Shown one piece after another: positions 27,240-35,548 of a stretch of DNA of 64,000 nucleotides. How positions within the stretch are numbered: the stretch's first letter is position 1; each line of letters opens with the position of its first letter. Made by a program: the position numbers and the translations under genes. Under the pieces are notes generated by a model, which saw nothing but the letters and a program-made list of their open reading frames with translations, did no database searches and was not told the DNA's origin. The stretch comes from Bacteroidota bacterium (GTDB taxonomy: Bacteria; Bacteroidota; Bacteroidia; Chitinophagales; LD1), in assembly GCA_947475165.1 (NCBI GenBank), contig CANJLD010000008.1:24841-88840 (forward strand), given 5' to 3'.

Positions 27240-27345
27240 CTTTTTGGGTTAGGGATAGTAGTGGAAAGCCCGAAGCCCGCTTTGGGGCGAGGACTTGTAA
27301 CGGATAGCCCGCCCGCTGCTTTGAGCGGGAACCCCCTGCTGTATC
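27240..27345 (+). other. G/C-rich structured intergenic element, possible ncRNA or repeat
   Basis: GGATAGTAGTGGAAAGCCC and CGGATAGCCCGCCCGCT sit among several short hairpins, e.g. CCCGCT (27312-27317) with AGCGGG (27324-27329). The block is not a plausible coding region: the 74-aa track ORF there is low-complexity. The composition and paired GGATAG/AGCCC motifs look like a conserved intergenic element before ricT. Not assigned to a named RNA family. Confidence 0.45.
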
Positions 27346-27408
27346 TCAATTTTTCTTTTAGCTTCGTCCGCTTAGAAAATAAAGTGAGTCAACATAAATA
27401 TAAAGAAG

Positions 27409-28635
27409 ATGGGATGTTCAACATGCACTACCGCTAAAGACGGTGTAGTGGCGGGCTGCCAGACTACTGGAGGATGCAGCACAGGCGGATGTAACCGCAT
27501 GAATGTGATGGATTGGTTTGCCGATATGCCTATTTCATTCAACGAGAATTTCAACATTATAGAGGTAAGTTTTAAAAAGGGCTCGCGCAAAGGTTTTTAC
27601 CGTAATCCTTCTAATCTGGATTTTAATAAAGGACAATTGGTGGTGGTGGAAGCCGCACAGGGCTATGATGTGGGCGAGGTGAGTTTGCAGGGAGAATTAG
27701 TGAAACTGCAGATGAAAAAACGCAAGGTGACGGAGCGCGATGATACTATCCGCAATGTGATGCGTGTGGCGAATGAAGCTGATATTAATGCGCTGCTGGA
27801 TGCGCGCAACAAAGAAAAAGATACGCTGATACGCGCCCGCGCTATGGCACGCCAACTAAAACTGGAAATGAAAATTGGCGATATCGAATATCAGGGCGAC
27901 AATAAGAAAGCAACCATATTTTATACAGCAGATGGTCGCGTAGATTTCCGCGAACTGGTGAAAGTTTATGCGCGCGATTTTAAAGTAAAGATTGAAATGC
28001 GTCAGATAGGTGCGCGTCAGGAAGCCGCGCGTGTGGGTGGTATTGGCACTTGCGGAAGAGAGTTGTGCTGTTCAACATGGCTTAACGATTTTAAATCGGT
28101 AACTACTCAGGCGGTGCGTTATCAGAACCTTGCCATTAACACTGATAAGTTGAGCGGACAATGCGGACGTTTGAAATGCTGTTTGAATTACGAGCTGGAT
28201 ACTTACAACGATTCGCTGAAGAGTTTTCCGAAACATGCCGACAAGATTGAAACCGAAACCGGTATAGCATGGCTGCGCAAAACCGAAATTTTGAAAAGAC
28301 AGATGGTGTATGAATATGCCGAGCAAAAAGGCAATTACATTAAGCTAGATATTGAAGATGTAAAGGAATTGCTTGCTATGAATAAAGGCGGCAATAAACC
28401 AAAGAGCCTCGAAGACTTCGCCATTATAGAAACTATTAAGGTGGACGAAAGCAAGCACGAGGATTTAGTTGGTCAGGTTACGCTGCAAACTTTAGAAGAG
28501 AAAGAACGCAAGAAACGCAGAGCAGGTGGTAACAACCGGAATCAGAACAGTAACCGCAATCAATCGAACAGCGGAAACCGCAACCAAGGCAACAAGCCGA
28601 AGAACCCGAACCAAAACCGGGATAAGAAAAAATAG
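27409..28635 (+). CDS. ricT: PSP1/RicT-family regulatory iron-sulfur complex subunit
   Basis: 408 aa. The PSP1 C-terminal domain spans about residues 45-200 (FKKGSRKGFYRNPSNLDFNKGQLVVVEAAQGYDVGEV). The Cys cluster GTCGRELCCSTWL ... SGQCGRLKCCLNYE follows, the hallmark of RicT (YaaT). RicT forms a [4Fe-4S] complex with RicA and RicF in Firmicutes that affects RNA processing; the role in Bacteroidota is not established. The N-terminus is itself Cys-rich (MGCSTCTTAKDGVVAGCQTTGGCSTGGC), an extension resembling a metal-binding segment. The C-terminal ~40 residues are Asn/Gln/Arg/Lys-rich (NNRNQNSNRNQSNSGNRNQG) and disordered, possibly RNA-binding. Followed by gldH. Confidence 0.88.
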   Translation: MGCSTCTTAKDGVVAGCQTTGGCSTGGCNRMNVMDWFADMPISFNENFNIIEVSFKKGSRKGFYRNPSNLDFNKGQLVVVEAAQGYDVGEVSLQGELVKLQMKKRKVTERDDTIRNVMRVANEADINALLDARNKEKDTLIRARAMARQLKLEMKIGDIEYQGDNKKATIFYTADGRVDFRELVKVYARDFKVKIEMRQIGARQEAARVGGIGTCGRELCCSTWLNDFKSVTTQAVRYQNLAINTDKLSGQCGRLKCCLNYELDTYNDSLKSFPKHADKIETETGIAWLRKTEILKRQMVYEYAEQKGNYIKLDIEDVKELLAMNKGGNKPKSLEDFAIIETIKVDESKHEDLVGQVTLQTLEEKERKKRRAGGNNRNQNSNRNQSNSGNRNQGNKPKNPNQNRDKKK

Positions 28636-28717
28636 TAGGCAGTAGGCAAAAAATTAAATAGGCAATGGACAATAGGCAAGGAAAATTCCAAATTCCAAAT
28701 TCCAAATTCCAAATTGG
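28634..28717. repeat. two adjacent 7-bp-period tracts at the ricT-gldH junction
   Basis: AGTAGGC is repeated at 28634-28647. ATAGGCA/ATGGACA/ATAGGCA are three 7-bp units at 28658-28678, and the middle unit supplies the ATG assigned to gldH. AAATTCC is then repeated four times (28683-28710) plus AAATTGG. The last tract is translated as K-F-Q-I-P-N-S-K-F-Q-I. Confidence 0.85.
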
Positions 28718-29198
28718 GAGATTCTTCATTTACTCATTTACTTGTTTAGTCATTTGCGGGTTACTGTTTTCGTCTTGCGATAAGAATGTGGTGATGGAAA
28801 GCCAGCAGAACGTGGTGAACAACAAATGGGATTATGCCGATGCCAAAACTTTTACGGCAGAAATTACCGATACTGTTCAACATTATAACATAGCCGTAAG
28901 TCTTCGCCACGGTTTTAATTTTGAGTGGCGCAACGTTTGGGTGAAAATTGAAACTACTTTCCCTGATGGTAAAACATATGAAAGAAGAGTAAACCTCGTC
29001 CTCTCCGGACCGGATGGTGTTTGGAATGCCGACATACTTGGCGATAACTGCGATATTCTAATTCCTATTCAGGATAATGCTTTCTTTCCTCAGGTGGGCA
29101 AATACAGTTTCAAAATTTCGCAGGATATGCGCGTGAACCCGCTGGGGTATGTAAAAACTGTAGGAATGCGGATTGAAAAATATTCTACTCCGAAATAA
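28665..29198 (+). CDS. gldH: gliding motility lipoprotein GldH
   Basis: 177 aa. A hydrophobic signal (FFIYSFTCLVICGLLFSSC) ends in the lipobox FSSC, followed by the GldH domain (YADAKTFTAEITDTVQHYNIAVSLRHGFNFEWRNVWVKIETTFPDGKTYERRVNLVLSGPDGVW... LGDNCDILIPI). GldH is an inner- or outer-membrane lipoprotein needed for gliding in Flavobacterium. The first ~17 residues are encoded by 7-bp repeats, so the true start is uncertain. The native N-terminus may have been replaced by the repeat. Adjacent to ricT, an arrangement I believe is common in Bacteroidota. Confidence 0.88.
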   Translation: MDNRQGKFQIPNSKFQIGRFFIYSFTCLVICGLLFSSCDKNVVMESQQNVVNNKWDYADAKTFTAEITDTVQHYNIAVSLRHGFNFEWRNVWVKIETTFPDGKTYERRVNLVLSGPDGVWNADILGDNCDILIPIQDNAFFPQVGKYSFKISQDMRVNPLGYVKTVGMRIEKYSTPK

Positions 29199-29840
29199 TT
29201 ACTTCACCGTTCGTAAAACAGTCGGGTCTTCCCATTCCGGTTTGCCGTAAACGCGAACAGTAATTACGTGCATCAGCAAATCAGCAAACATTTTAAGCAC
29301 AAGAAAAAGAGGAAGCATGGTAAGAAACCCAACGAACTTTGGAAGAATAATAGTAAGGTGCATGGGAACTATGCGCGCATAAGGCAAAAAGAAAAGCACT
29401 CCTCCGTTTACTTTATGCGTTTTCTCCCATTCTTTCATGCGAATGAAATTCCAAAGTTGGTCAAGTGCAAAGGCGCCAACCGAAAATTGGAATAGACGCC
29501 AGTCAAAAGCTTCTTTTAAATCAGTAATGGTGAATATGAAAATAAAATACCCTAAGTGAAAGAATCCGTAATGCACAGCGAAGAATCCTGAAAGACAACC
29601 TTTCGCTTGCTTATCATTATTCACCGGTTCATTATTTAATTTAATACTTCCCGATTCAATATTTTTAATGGTAGCTAGTTCAAGAAAAGTAAAAAAGCCA
29701 ATGAGTACACTCTGCGCCCAGTAAATCCAAACCAGTGTTTTAAAACCTGTATTGTAATGCAGGTAGTAAACAATAATGGCAATATTGATAATAAGTAGCG
29801 ACCAAAAAGATTGGTCTTTGAATATTTCTTTGAACTTCAT
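29199..29840 (-). CDS. DUF6498-like integral membrane protein
   Basis: 213 aa with about five hydrophobic segments (13-33, 35-60, 88-110, 120-135, 165-200). The N-terminal pattern SLLIINIAIIVYYLHYNTGFKTLVWIYWAQSVLIGFFTFLEL matches the DUF6498 membrane family as I know it; function unknown. Convergent with gldH and abutting it: the two stop codons are adjacent with no bases between. The assignment rests on the pattern only. Confidence 0.7.
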   Translation of the reverse strand: MKFKEIFKDQSFWSLLIINIAIIVYYLHYNTGFKTLVWIYWAQSVLIGFFTFLELATIKNIESGSIKLNNEPVNNDKQAKGCLSGFFAVHYGFFHLGYFIFIFTITDLKEAFDWRLFQFSVGAFALDQLWNFIRMKEWEKTHKVNGGVLFFLPYARIVPMHLTIILPKFVGFLTMLPLFLVLKMFADLLMHVITVRVYGKPEWEDPTVLRTVK

Positions 29841-29924
29841 TTATTGAAAGTAAAAAATCCTTTGAGCAAAATCATTAAATGAGTTTGTTCAATTCACTAC
29901 ATTCACACGTCAATTTTTTAAAAC

Positions 29925-31181
29925 ATGAGCTTAATCATTTTCGCTATTCCCGTTTTCTTTTTGCTGATAGGCATTGAATTGCTGATTGCAAAAATGAAGA
30001 ACCTGAGTTATTACCGGATGAACGATGCTATCGCCAATTTGAGTTGCGGAATCGGTTCACAGGTGAGTGGTATTTTTTTGAAGACGTTTACTTTCATTGG
30101 CTACACCTATTTATACGATCACTCTATCTGGAAAATTGAGAACAACATTCTCACTTTTATACTTCTGTTTATCGGGGTTGACTTTTTCTACTACTGGTTT
30201 CACCGGTTGGCGCATGAAATTTCTTTTTTATGGGGCAGCCATGTGGTGCACCATCAGAGCGAAGAATATAATTTAACCGTTGCGCTTCGTCAAGCGTGGC
30301 TGCAAGGTGCGTTTAGCTGGGTGTTTTATTTGCCTTTGGCAGTTGTCGGGTTTTCGCCAGGTGTGTTTATCACCATCGCTTCTTTGCAAACACTTTATCA
30401 GTTCTGGATTCACACCAAACTCATTGGCAAAATGAATCCTGCTTTTGAATATGTTTTTAATACACCATCGCATCACCGGGTTCATCACGGGGTAAACCCA
30501 AAATATATTGATAGAAATCACGGAGGCACATTGATTATCTTCGACCGGTGGTTCGGAACATTTCAATTAGAGGAAGAAGAAGTGGTTTACGGTATTACCA
30601 AACAAACAAACAGTTGGAACCCGCTTTGGGTAAACTTTGAATACTGGATTGATTTATTTAAAGAAGCTTTTCGGGTTCGCAAAATCAAGAATTTCTTTTT
30701 AATGATGTATAAAATGCCCGGCTGGAAACCGGAAGAACTCGGTGGTGTTCAGCCACTAAAAGAAGTAACTCCGCAAACATTTCACAAATACGATACGGAA
30801 ATTTCGGGCGGATTAACCAACTATGCTTTTTTTCAGTTTGTGCTTGTATTGCTTAGCACTACTGCCTTTTTAGTTTTTCAATCTAAAACTCCTTTTCAGG
30901 AAAACTGGGCTCTTAAAATTTCGATAGCTACTTTGATTGTTTTTTCGCTGGTAAACATTGGGGGAATATTCGAACGTAAAAGCTGGGTGTTGGTACTGGA
31001 ATATTTACGCGTAGTTGCGGTAAGCGTTTTAATGGTTTTGCTTTTGAAAAATTCTTCCCTGTTTTTGGCAGCCACAATTGCAATGACAATTCTTGCTGTA
31101 GTATCTTTGCTATGGTTTACAAAATACCGAAACGAGTTTACCGGTAAAACATCTGAATATGCTTCTACTGCAAATATTTAA
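29925..31181 (+). CDS. sterol desaturase / fatty acid hydroxylase family membrane protein (copy 1)
   Basis: 418 aa. Di-iron membrane hydroxylase with the His-box set HRLAHE, HVVHHQSEE, and HRVHHGVN...HGGT, after N-terminal TM helices (residues 1-20, 37-60, 74-90). A C-terminal ~120 residues with three or four further TM helices is absent from copy 2. Members hydroxylate or desaturate acyl chains, sterol-like lipids or alkylglycerols. Given the ceramidase and plasmalogen-type genes in the window, sphingolipid or fatty-acyl hydroxylation is a fair guess. Followed by copy 2 after 4 bp. Confidence 0.9.
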   Translation: MSLIIFAIPVFFLLIGIELLIAKMKNLSYYRMNDAIANLSCGIGSQVSGIFLKTFTFIGYTYLYDHSIWKIENNILTFILLFIGVDFFYYWFHRLAHEISFLWGSHVVHHQSEEYNLTVALRQAWLQGAFSWVFYLPLAVVGFSPGVFITIASLQTLYQFWIHTKLIGKMNPAFEYVFNTPSHHRVHHGVNPKYIDRNHGGTLIIFDRWFGTFQLEEEEVVYGITKQTNSWNPLWVNFEYWIDLFKEAFRVRKIKNFFLMMYKMPGWKPEELGGVQPLKEVTPQTFHKYDTEISGGLTNYAFFQFVLVLLSTTAFLVFQSKTPFQENWALKISIATLIVFSLVNIGGIFERKSWVLVLEYLRVVAVSVLMVLLLKNSSLFLAATIAMTILAVVSLLWFTKYRNEFTGKTSEYASTANI

Positions 31182-31185
31182 AAAT

Positions 31186-32076
31186 ATGGACCCGCTCACC
31201 GACCCGGTGACTTATGCCATCCCGTTTTTCCTGCTTGCTATAGGCACTGAACTTTACATTAACTGGAAAGAGAAATTGAATTTGTATGAGAAGAAAGAAG
31301 CGCTCTCTTCTATTGGCATGGGACTTGGTTCATTGGTGATAGATATTTTAATGAAGGGTTTGGCTTTCGGCACATATACCATCATCTTTAATCATTTTCA
31401 TTTCCTCAATATAGGCTGGCACTGGTGGGCTTGGGTGCTCATTTTGTTTGCCGATGATTTTACTTTCTACTGGCATCACCGGTTGAGCCATGAGATAAGA
31501 ATTTTGTGGGCGGCTCATGTCAATCATCATTCATCTACAACATTAAATTTAGCTACGGCACTCCGCCAAAGTTGGGGTGAGCAGTTTTATAAATACATCT
31601 GGTGGTGTTGGATGCCACTGCTTGGTTTCGAGCCGCTGATGATGTTAATGATGATGAGTATTTCGCTCATCTACCAATATTGGGTGCATACAGAGTTGAT
31701 TAGGAAAATGCCGAAATGGTTTGAGTTCTTCTTCAATACACCTTCGCACCACCGCGTTCACCACGCATCGAACATTCGCTATCTTGACCAAAACCACGCT
31801 GGTATTCTTATTATCTGGGATAGAATGTTCGGCACATTTGCCGAAGAGCGTGACGATGAAAAACCGGTTTACGGAATTACTAATAACATCAACACGTATA
31901 ATCTTTTCAAAATTGCTTCGCACGAGTTTGTAGATATTTTGAAAGATGTAAAACGCGCCCCTAAGTTCAGCGATAAGCTGAAATACATTTTCTACCCACC
32001 GGGCTGGAGCCACGATGGGCCCGACCACCGTGCACGAACACTTCGCAAACAACTACACGCGCAGAATAAACAGTAA
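31186..32076 (+). CDS. sterol desaturase / fatty acid hydroxylase family membrane protein (copy 2)
   Basis: About 296 aa from the ATG at 31186. The track start at 31159 would overlap copy 1 and adds an unlikely N-terminus. Histidine boxes are HRLSHE, HVNHHSSTT and HRVHHASN...NHAGIL. Four TM helices are visible. It ends with the family-typical PPGWSHDGPDHRARTLRKQL. It is a paralog of copy 1 and closer to copy 3 at 61552, which ends PPGWYPDGRDFRAKTLKRQL. The tandem arrangement suggests duplication, with likely divergence in chain-length or position specificity. Confidence 0.9.
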   Translation: MDPLTDPVTYAIPFFLLAIGTELYINWKEKLNLYEKKEALSSIGMGLGSLVIDILMKGLAFGTYTIIFNHFHFLNIGWHWWAWVLILFADDFTFYWHHRLSHEIRILWAAHVNHHSSTTLNLATALRQSWGEQFYKYIWWCWMPLLGFEPLMMLMMMSISLIYQYWVHTELIRKMPKWFEFFFNTPSHHRVHHASNIRYLDQNHAGILIIWDRMFGTFAEERDDEKPVYGITNNINTYNLFKIASHEFVDILKDVKRAPKFSDKLKYIFYPPGWSHDGPDHRARTLRKQLHAQNKQ

Positions 32077-32107
32077 CGATTACATTCGCGTCCGAAAAAT
32101 TTCTGCC

Positions 32108-32626
32108 ATGAAAATGAAATCTGTATTCGCATTGTCTATTGTTTTGTGTCTATCGTCCATCCTCTCTTCCTGTAAATACAGCAACGAGTATCAGGCGATA
32201 AATGCGAATAATAAGTTCTCCATTTCTGTTCCAAGCTGGATGAAAGAAGATAAAAGCCTGAAAGAAGGAGCCGACTTTCAATACGACAACCGCTTTAGAA
32301 ATATGTATGCCATAGGCGAAGCCATCAGCAAAACTGATTTAAAGCGCACCAATGCCGAAATAATGCAGGATAATTTGAACCGACTACGAAAGTCAATGGC
32401 GAATCCCGTTGTTTCAGATTCTCTTGATGTAACTGTTGGGAATTTGAAAGGCACACGCGTAGAAATGTATGGCAAAATGACTGGCGAAAACATTTATTTC
32501 AGCGAAGTAATTTTTGAAGGAAGCAAGAATATCTACCACCTCAGCATCTGGACACGCAGCGAAAACCGCAAGCTTCGCTTTAAAGAAGACATCAATAAGA
32601 TTATCGCTTCTTTTAAAGAAATATAA
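32108..32626 (+). CDS. small lipoprotein (unknown function)
   Basis: 172 aa from ATG 32108; the track's 32015 start runs back into copy 2. The signal sequence MKMKSVFALSIVLCLSSILSSC has lipobox ILSSC. The domain after it (INANNKFSISVPSWMKEDKSLKEGADFQYDNRFRNMYAI... NLKGTRVEMYGKMTGENIYFSEVIFEGSKNIYHLSIWT) looks like a small alpha/beta module of the DUF1795 / PsbP-like type, tentative. Its signal peptide is encoded by 7-bp repeats (TTGTCTA family, 32132-32159). Confidence 0.8.
   Translation: MKMKSVFALSIVLCLSSILSSCKYSNEYQAINANNKFSISVPSWMKEDKSLKEGADFQYDNRFRNMYAIGEAISKTDLKRTNAEIMQDNLNRLRKSMANPVVSDSLDVTVGNLKGTRVEMYGKMTGENIYFSEVIFEGSKNIYHLSIWTRSENRKLRFKEDINKIIASFKEI
32132..32159. repeat. TTGTCTA-family 7-bp repeat inside a signal peptide
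   Basis: Four degenerate 7-bp units: TTGTCTA, TTGTTTT, GTGTCTA, TCGTCCA. They encode the hydrophobic core of the lipoprotein signal. The same motif forms the signal peptide at 60988-61022. Confidence 0.75.
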
Positions 32627-32730
32627 GCTCCCTCGTTCGGTCTGACGCCTCCAATTGTCACAGAATTGTCATATTTTTCAAAAAACCCTCCCATAGCTGG
32701 CGTACAAGCATCTCCATTCAGTTGAAATTA

Positions 32731-32738
32731 TAGATTTG
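32731..32738 (+). promoter_or_regulatory. possible -7 element (TAGATTTG)
   Basis: TAGATTTG fits the TAnnTTTG consensus, 39 nt before the ATG at 32777. No TTG-type -33 element sits at the proper distance, so the call is weak. Confidence 0.35.
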
Positions 32739-32776
32739 CCCGCACAAAATTTTATAACAAAAAACAATCTTAAAGC

Positions 32777-33673
32777 ATGAAAGCAAAATTTACTCTTCTC
32801 GCCATTTTAGCTGTGGCATTTTTTTCTACACAGGCACAAACAATTCCAAATGCAAGTTTCGAAACATGGACAAGTCCTTTAAATCCTGATGGATGGGCTA
32901 CCTTTTCTTCTGCCTTTGGATTTAATCTTGGGTTATGTTCAAAAGACACTATGGATTATGTAGTTGGCACTAAGTCTGTAAAAGTTTATTCAGATTCAAT
33001 TCAAGGACAACCGGCTTATGGTGTAGTTGCAGGCGTAGTTGCTACCGGTACAGCAACTACTGGCGGACAAGGTCCTCAATTTACAGGTATTCCTTTTGCC
33101 TTCCGTCCGGACACTTTGTTTTTTGCCTATAAATATGTTTCTCCGGGAGTTGATACTGCCAGACTGTATCTTAGTATGACCAAGAACGAAATTGGTGTTT
33201 TTACAGGTAATGCTACCACTGTTGGTCTTTACTTAGATACTATGAGTCAGTGGGCATTGGTATATGTGCCTATTACCTCTTTTTATTTAAACGGAACAAT
33301 TACTCCTGATACGCTTCTTTTAGAATTTGCTTCAAGCAACAAGAAAAAAACTAAAGGTTCAACCTTACATCTGGATGGCGTTTTCTTTAGTGCTTCTTTA
33401 GGTACAGGCATTAATGACCTCACCAACAACATTCAAGTATTAGTTTTCCCTAACCCGACAACCGACCAGTTGAACATTACTGCTGACCTTAACTTAGAAG
33501 GACATCAAGTAGTAATTACCGATATGAACGGAAAATTAGTTCGTATCCGTCCACTTACTAATGGCGTTAACTCTATCGAATTGTCAGATGTTGCTTCTGG
33601 GACTTATATCTACAGAATTGCTGATAAAAACGGATTCTTTATCAAGCAAGACCGTTTCACTGTAGCGAAATAA
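32777..33673 (+). CDS. secreted T9SS type A protein with CBM/PCMD-like beta domain
   Basis: 298 aa with a Sec signal peptide (MKAKFTLLAILAVAFFSTQAQ). Residues ~22-215 form a beta-sandwich-like domain (IPNASFETWTSPLNPDGWATF... GTKSVKVYSDS... RPDTLFFAYKYVSPGVDTARLYLSM... STLHLDGVFFS) resembling the putative carbohydrate-metabolism (PCMD) or carbohydrate-binding folds found in Bacteroidota exported proteins; tentative. The C-terminal ~75 residues are a type A sorting domain (IQVLVFPNPTTDQLNIT... SGTYIYRIADKNGFF). A strong bidirectional terminator follows. Confidence 0.82.
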   Translation: MKAKFTLLAILAVAFFSTQAQTIPNASFETWTSPLNPDGWATFSSAFGFNLGLCSKDTMDYVVGTKSVKVYSDSIQGQPAYGVVAGVVATGTATTGGQGPQFTGIPFAFRPDTLFFAYKYVSPGVDTARLYLSMTKNEIGVFTGNATTVGLYLDTMSQWALVYVPITSFYLNGTITPDTLLLEFASSNKKKTKGSTLHLDGVFFSASLGTGINDLTNNIQVLVFPNPTTDQLNITADLNLEGHQVVITDMNGKLVRIRPLTNGVNSIELSDVASGTYIYRIADKNGFFIKQDRFTVAK

Positions 33674-33692
33674 TTCGCTGCTTAGAACTAAT

Positions 33693-33730
33693 AAAAAAGC
33701 CTCCCGCAGTTTGCGGGAGGCTTTTTTATT
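33693..33730. terminator. strong bidirectional terminator
   Basis: 16-bp perfect stem (33693-33708 / 33712-33727, core GCCTCCCGCA/TGCGGGAGGC) with a 3-nt loop and A/T tracts on both sides, between two convergent genes. Confidence 0.95.
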
Positions 33731-33746
33731 GCTCTTATTTTTTAGT

Positions 33747-35435
33747 CTATTTATAAACCTGCTTACGAAGAATAGCATACAGCCACATTACAAACAAGCC
33801 ACCTGCAATACAGTAGCCGATAAAACTCCATTTATTGATACCGTAAACAAACTTCATTTCCTCGGGATAGTTTCCGAGTAAAGCGATGGAAGAACCAATC
33901 ATTAGGGCACAAATAATATTTACTAATGATTGACGGGTGCTGATACTATCCCACTTTTTAAGTGCATAGCCATAACCCTGTAATTCAACTTCGCTGTGCA
34001 GTTTGCCTTTGGATATTTGCTGAAGGATGCCGCGTAGCTCTACCGGGAAACTGTTTAAGAAACCGGTGAGGTTAGAGAAACGTTGCGATGCTTCGGCTGC
34101 AAGATTTTCGGGCTTTAACTGGTCGGTCAATAATTTCTGTCCGTATGGACGAATGAATTCGTAGGTCTTGAAATTCGGATGAAGTTTCTTACCAATTCCT
34201 TCAAGAATGGCAAAGGCGCGGAAGATTAAGAATACACCACCGGGAACGGTGATGTGATAATCATACATGATTTTTTGCAGGCGTTGTATAACATCTTGTA
34301 TTGAACTTTCGCTTACATCTAAGTGCGCGTAGTCTTCAATCAAATCGTTCAGGTCGTAAACAAACTGGCGCATGTCGGTAATGTTATCTTCTACCGAAAG
34401 TTTTTTCAGTTGCTGCGCCATTTCGCGCGCATCGAAGCGGCTCATGGCAATAAATATTCCCGCAAAGGCATATTTATCTTTCTTCATCAACTGCCCTACC
34501 ATTCCAAAGTCGAGGAGGATGATAGTTCCTTCTTCATTTACCAATACATTGCCCGGATGCGGGTCGCCATGAAAATAGCCGTATTCAAAAATTTGCGAGA
34601 GGTAAATATCCATTCCCTTCTCCACCACTCTTGCAGGACTTAAATTCCATGCCTTCAGTTGCTCTACATCGGTAATCTTGCAGCCCTTCGCAAATTCCAT
34701 GATAAGCACTTTACCGGTACTGAATTCGCGATAGGCTTTAGGTACGTAAAAATCGGTACGGTGGCGGTAGGTTGTGCGGAACCGGTCAATATTTCGTGCT
34801 TCGTTCTGATAATCTAATTCTTTGGTAATGGCTCTTTCAAATACACGAACCACTTCTTCGCCATTCAGCACGCCTTGTTTTTTCATGTAGCGATCCATTC
34901 TGCGGACTGCTTCTTTTATAATGCTCAAATCTTGCTCAATAATTTCAGCAACGTTTGGTCGCTGCACTTTTACTACTACTTCTTCACCGGTGCGCATTTT
35001 TGCTTTATACACTTGCCCGATAGATGCAGAGGCTATAGGAGTTTGATTAAACTCTTCAAAAATTTCTTCTATTGGTTTGCCAATTTCTCTTTCAATAATA
35101 ATTTTTGCCTGAGCAAATGGCACCGGTGGCACACGGTCTTGTAATTTTTCAAATTCTTTTACCAAACCTTCGGGAATAATATCCGGCCGGTTGCTTAGAA
35201 TTTGTGCCAACTTGATAAACGTTGGTCCCAGTTCTTCGGCCGCCATACGCACTCTTTCAAAGCGCGTGTACGACATTACCGGTTTTTCATCGCGCAGCCA
35301 TTTAATACGCATGCTTTCGGTAACTAAATTGCGCAAGGTTGAGTTGGCAATAAAATCTTCGAAGCCGTATTTGATAAGTATGCCGAGAATTTCGCGGGTG
35401 CGATTGAGGTTCCGGAACGTTTGGTCGAATATCAT
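33747..35435 (-). CDS. ABC1/UbiB-family atypical protein kinase
   Basis: 562 aa. The UbiB core is present: ELGPTFIKLAQILSNRPDIIPEG (the KxGQ-region, here KLAQ), the Ala-rich loop equivalent ASASIGQVYKAKMRTGEEVVVKVQRP, catalytic EYGYFHGDPHPGNVLV, and metal-binding LLDFGMVGQL. The C-terminal ends with two TM helices (about 508-530 and 535-555). UbiB proteins are ATPases linked to quinone synthesis or lipid homeostasis. The next gene on the strand (upstream) encodes a phasin-like protein, a pairing consistent with a lipid/PHA-granule-related role, but that is inference. Confidence 0.9.
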   Translation of the reverse strand: MIFDQTFRNLNRTREILGILIKYGFEDFIANSTLRNLVTESMRIKWLRDEKPVMSYTRFERVRMAAEELGPTFIKLAQILSNRPDIIPEGLVKEFEKLQDRVPPVPFAQAKIIIEREIGKPIEEIFEEFNQTPIASASIGQVYKAKMRTGEEVVVKVQRPNVAEIIEQDLSIIKEAVRRMDRYMKKQGVLNGEEVVRVFERAITKELDYQNEARNIDRFRTTYRHRTDFYVPKAYREFSTGKVLIMEFAKGCKITDVEQLKAWNLSPARVVEKGMDIYLSQIFEYGYFHGDPHPGNVLVNEEGTIILLDFGMVGQLMKKDKYAFAGIFIAMSRFDAREMAQQLKKLSVEDNITDMRQFVYDLNDLIEDYAHLDVSESSIQDVIQRLQKIMYDYHITVPGGVFLIFRAFAILEGIGKKLHPNFKTYEFIRPYGQKLLTDQLKPENLAAEASQRFSNLTGFLNSFPVELRGILQQISKGKLHSEVELQGYGYALKKWDSISTRQSLVNIICALMIGSSIALLGNYPEEMKFVYGINKWSFIGYCIAGGLFVMWLYAILRKQVYK

Positions 35436-35490
35436 TTCGGTTTAAAAATAAAAAATGTATTGACTCTCATGCCACGCCCTGAATGCGCAA

Positions 35491-35520
35491 TAAAAAATGC
35501 CACCCCGTTTGGAGTGGCAT
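35491..35520 (-). terminator. terminator of the phasin-like gene (minus strand)
   Basis: Hairpin TGCCACTCC-AAAC-GGGGTGGCA on the minus strand (35519-35498) with one T-G wobble and a T run after it (35497-35492). The wobble pairs only as minus-strand RNA, supporting that direction. Confidence 0.8.
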
Positions 35521-35548
35521 TATATATAGGGGACTATCAAAAAAGCTA

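Noticed and set aside
27213-27437. 74-aa ORF before ricT
   Set aside because: It covers a terminator and a G/C-rich repeat-like element and has no protein-like features.
31159-31185. Earlier start for the second hydroxylase
   Set aside because: It would overlap the first hydroxylase; ATG 31186 gives the normal N-terminus.
32015-32107. N-terminal extension of the 32108 lipoprotein
   Set aside because: It overlaps the previous gene and would bury the lipoprotein signal.
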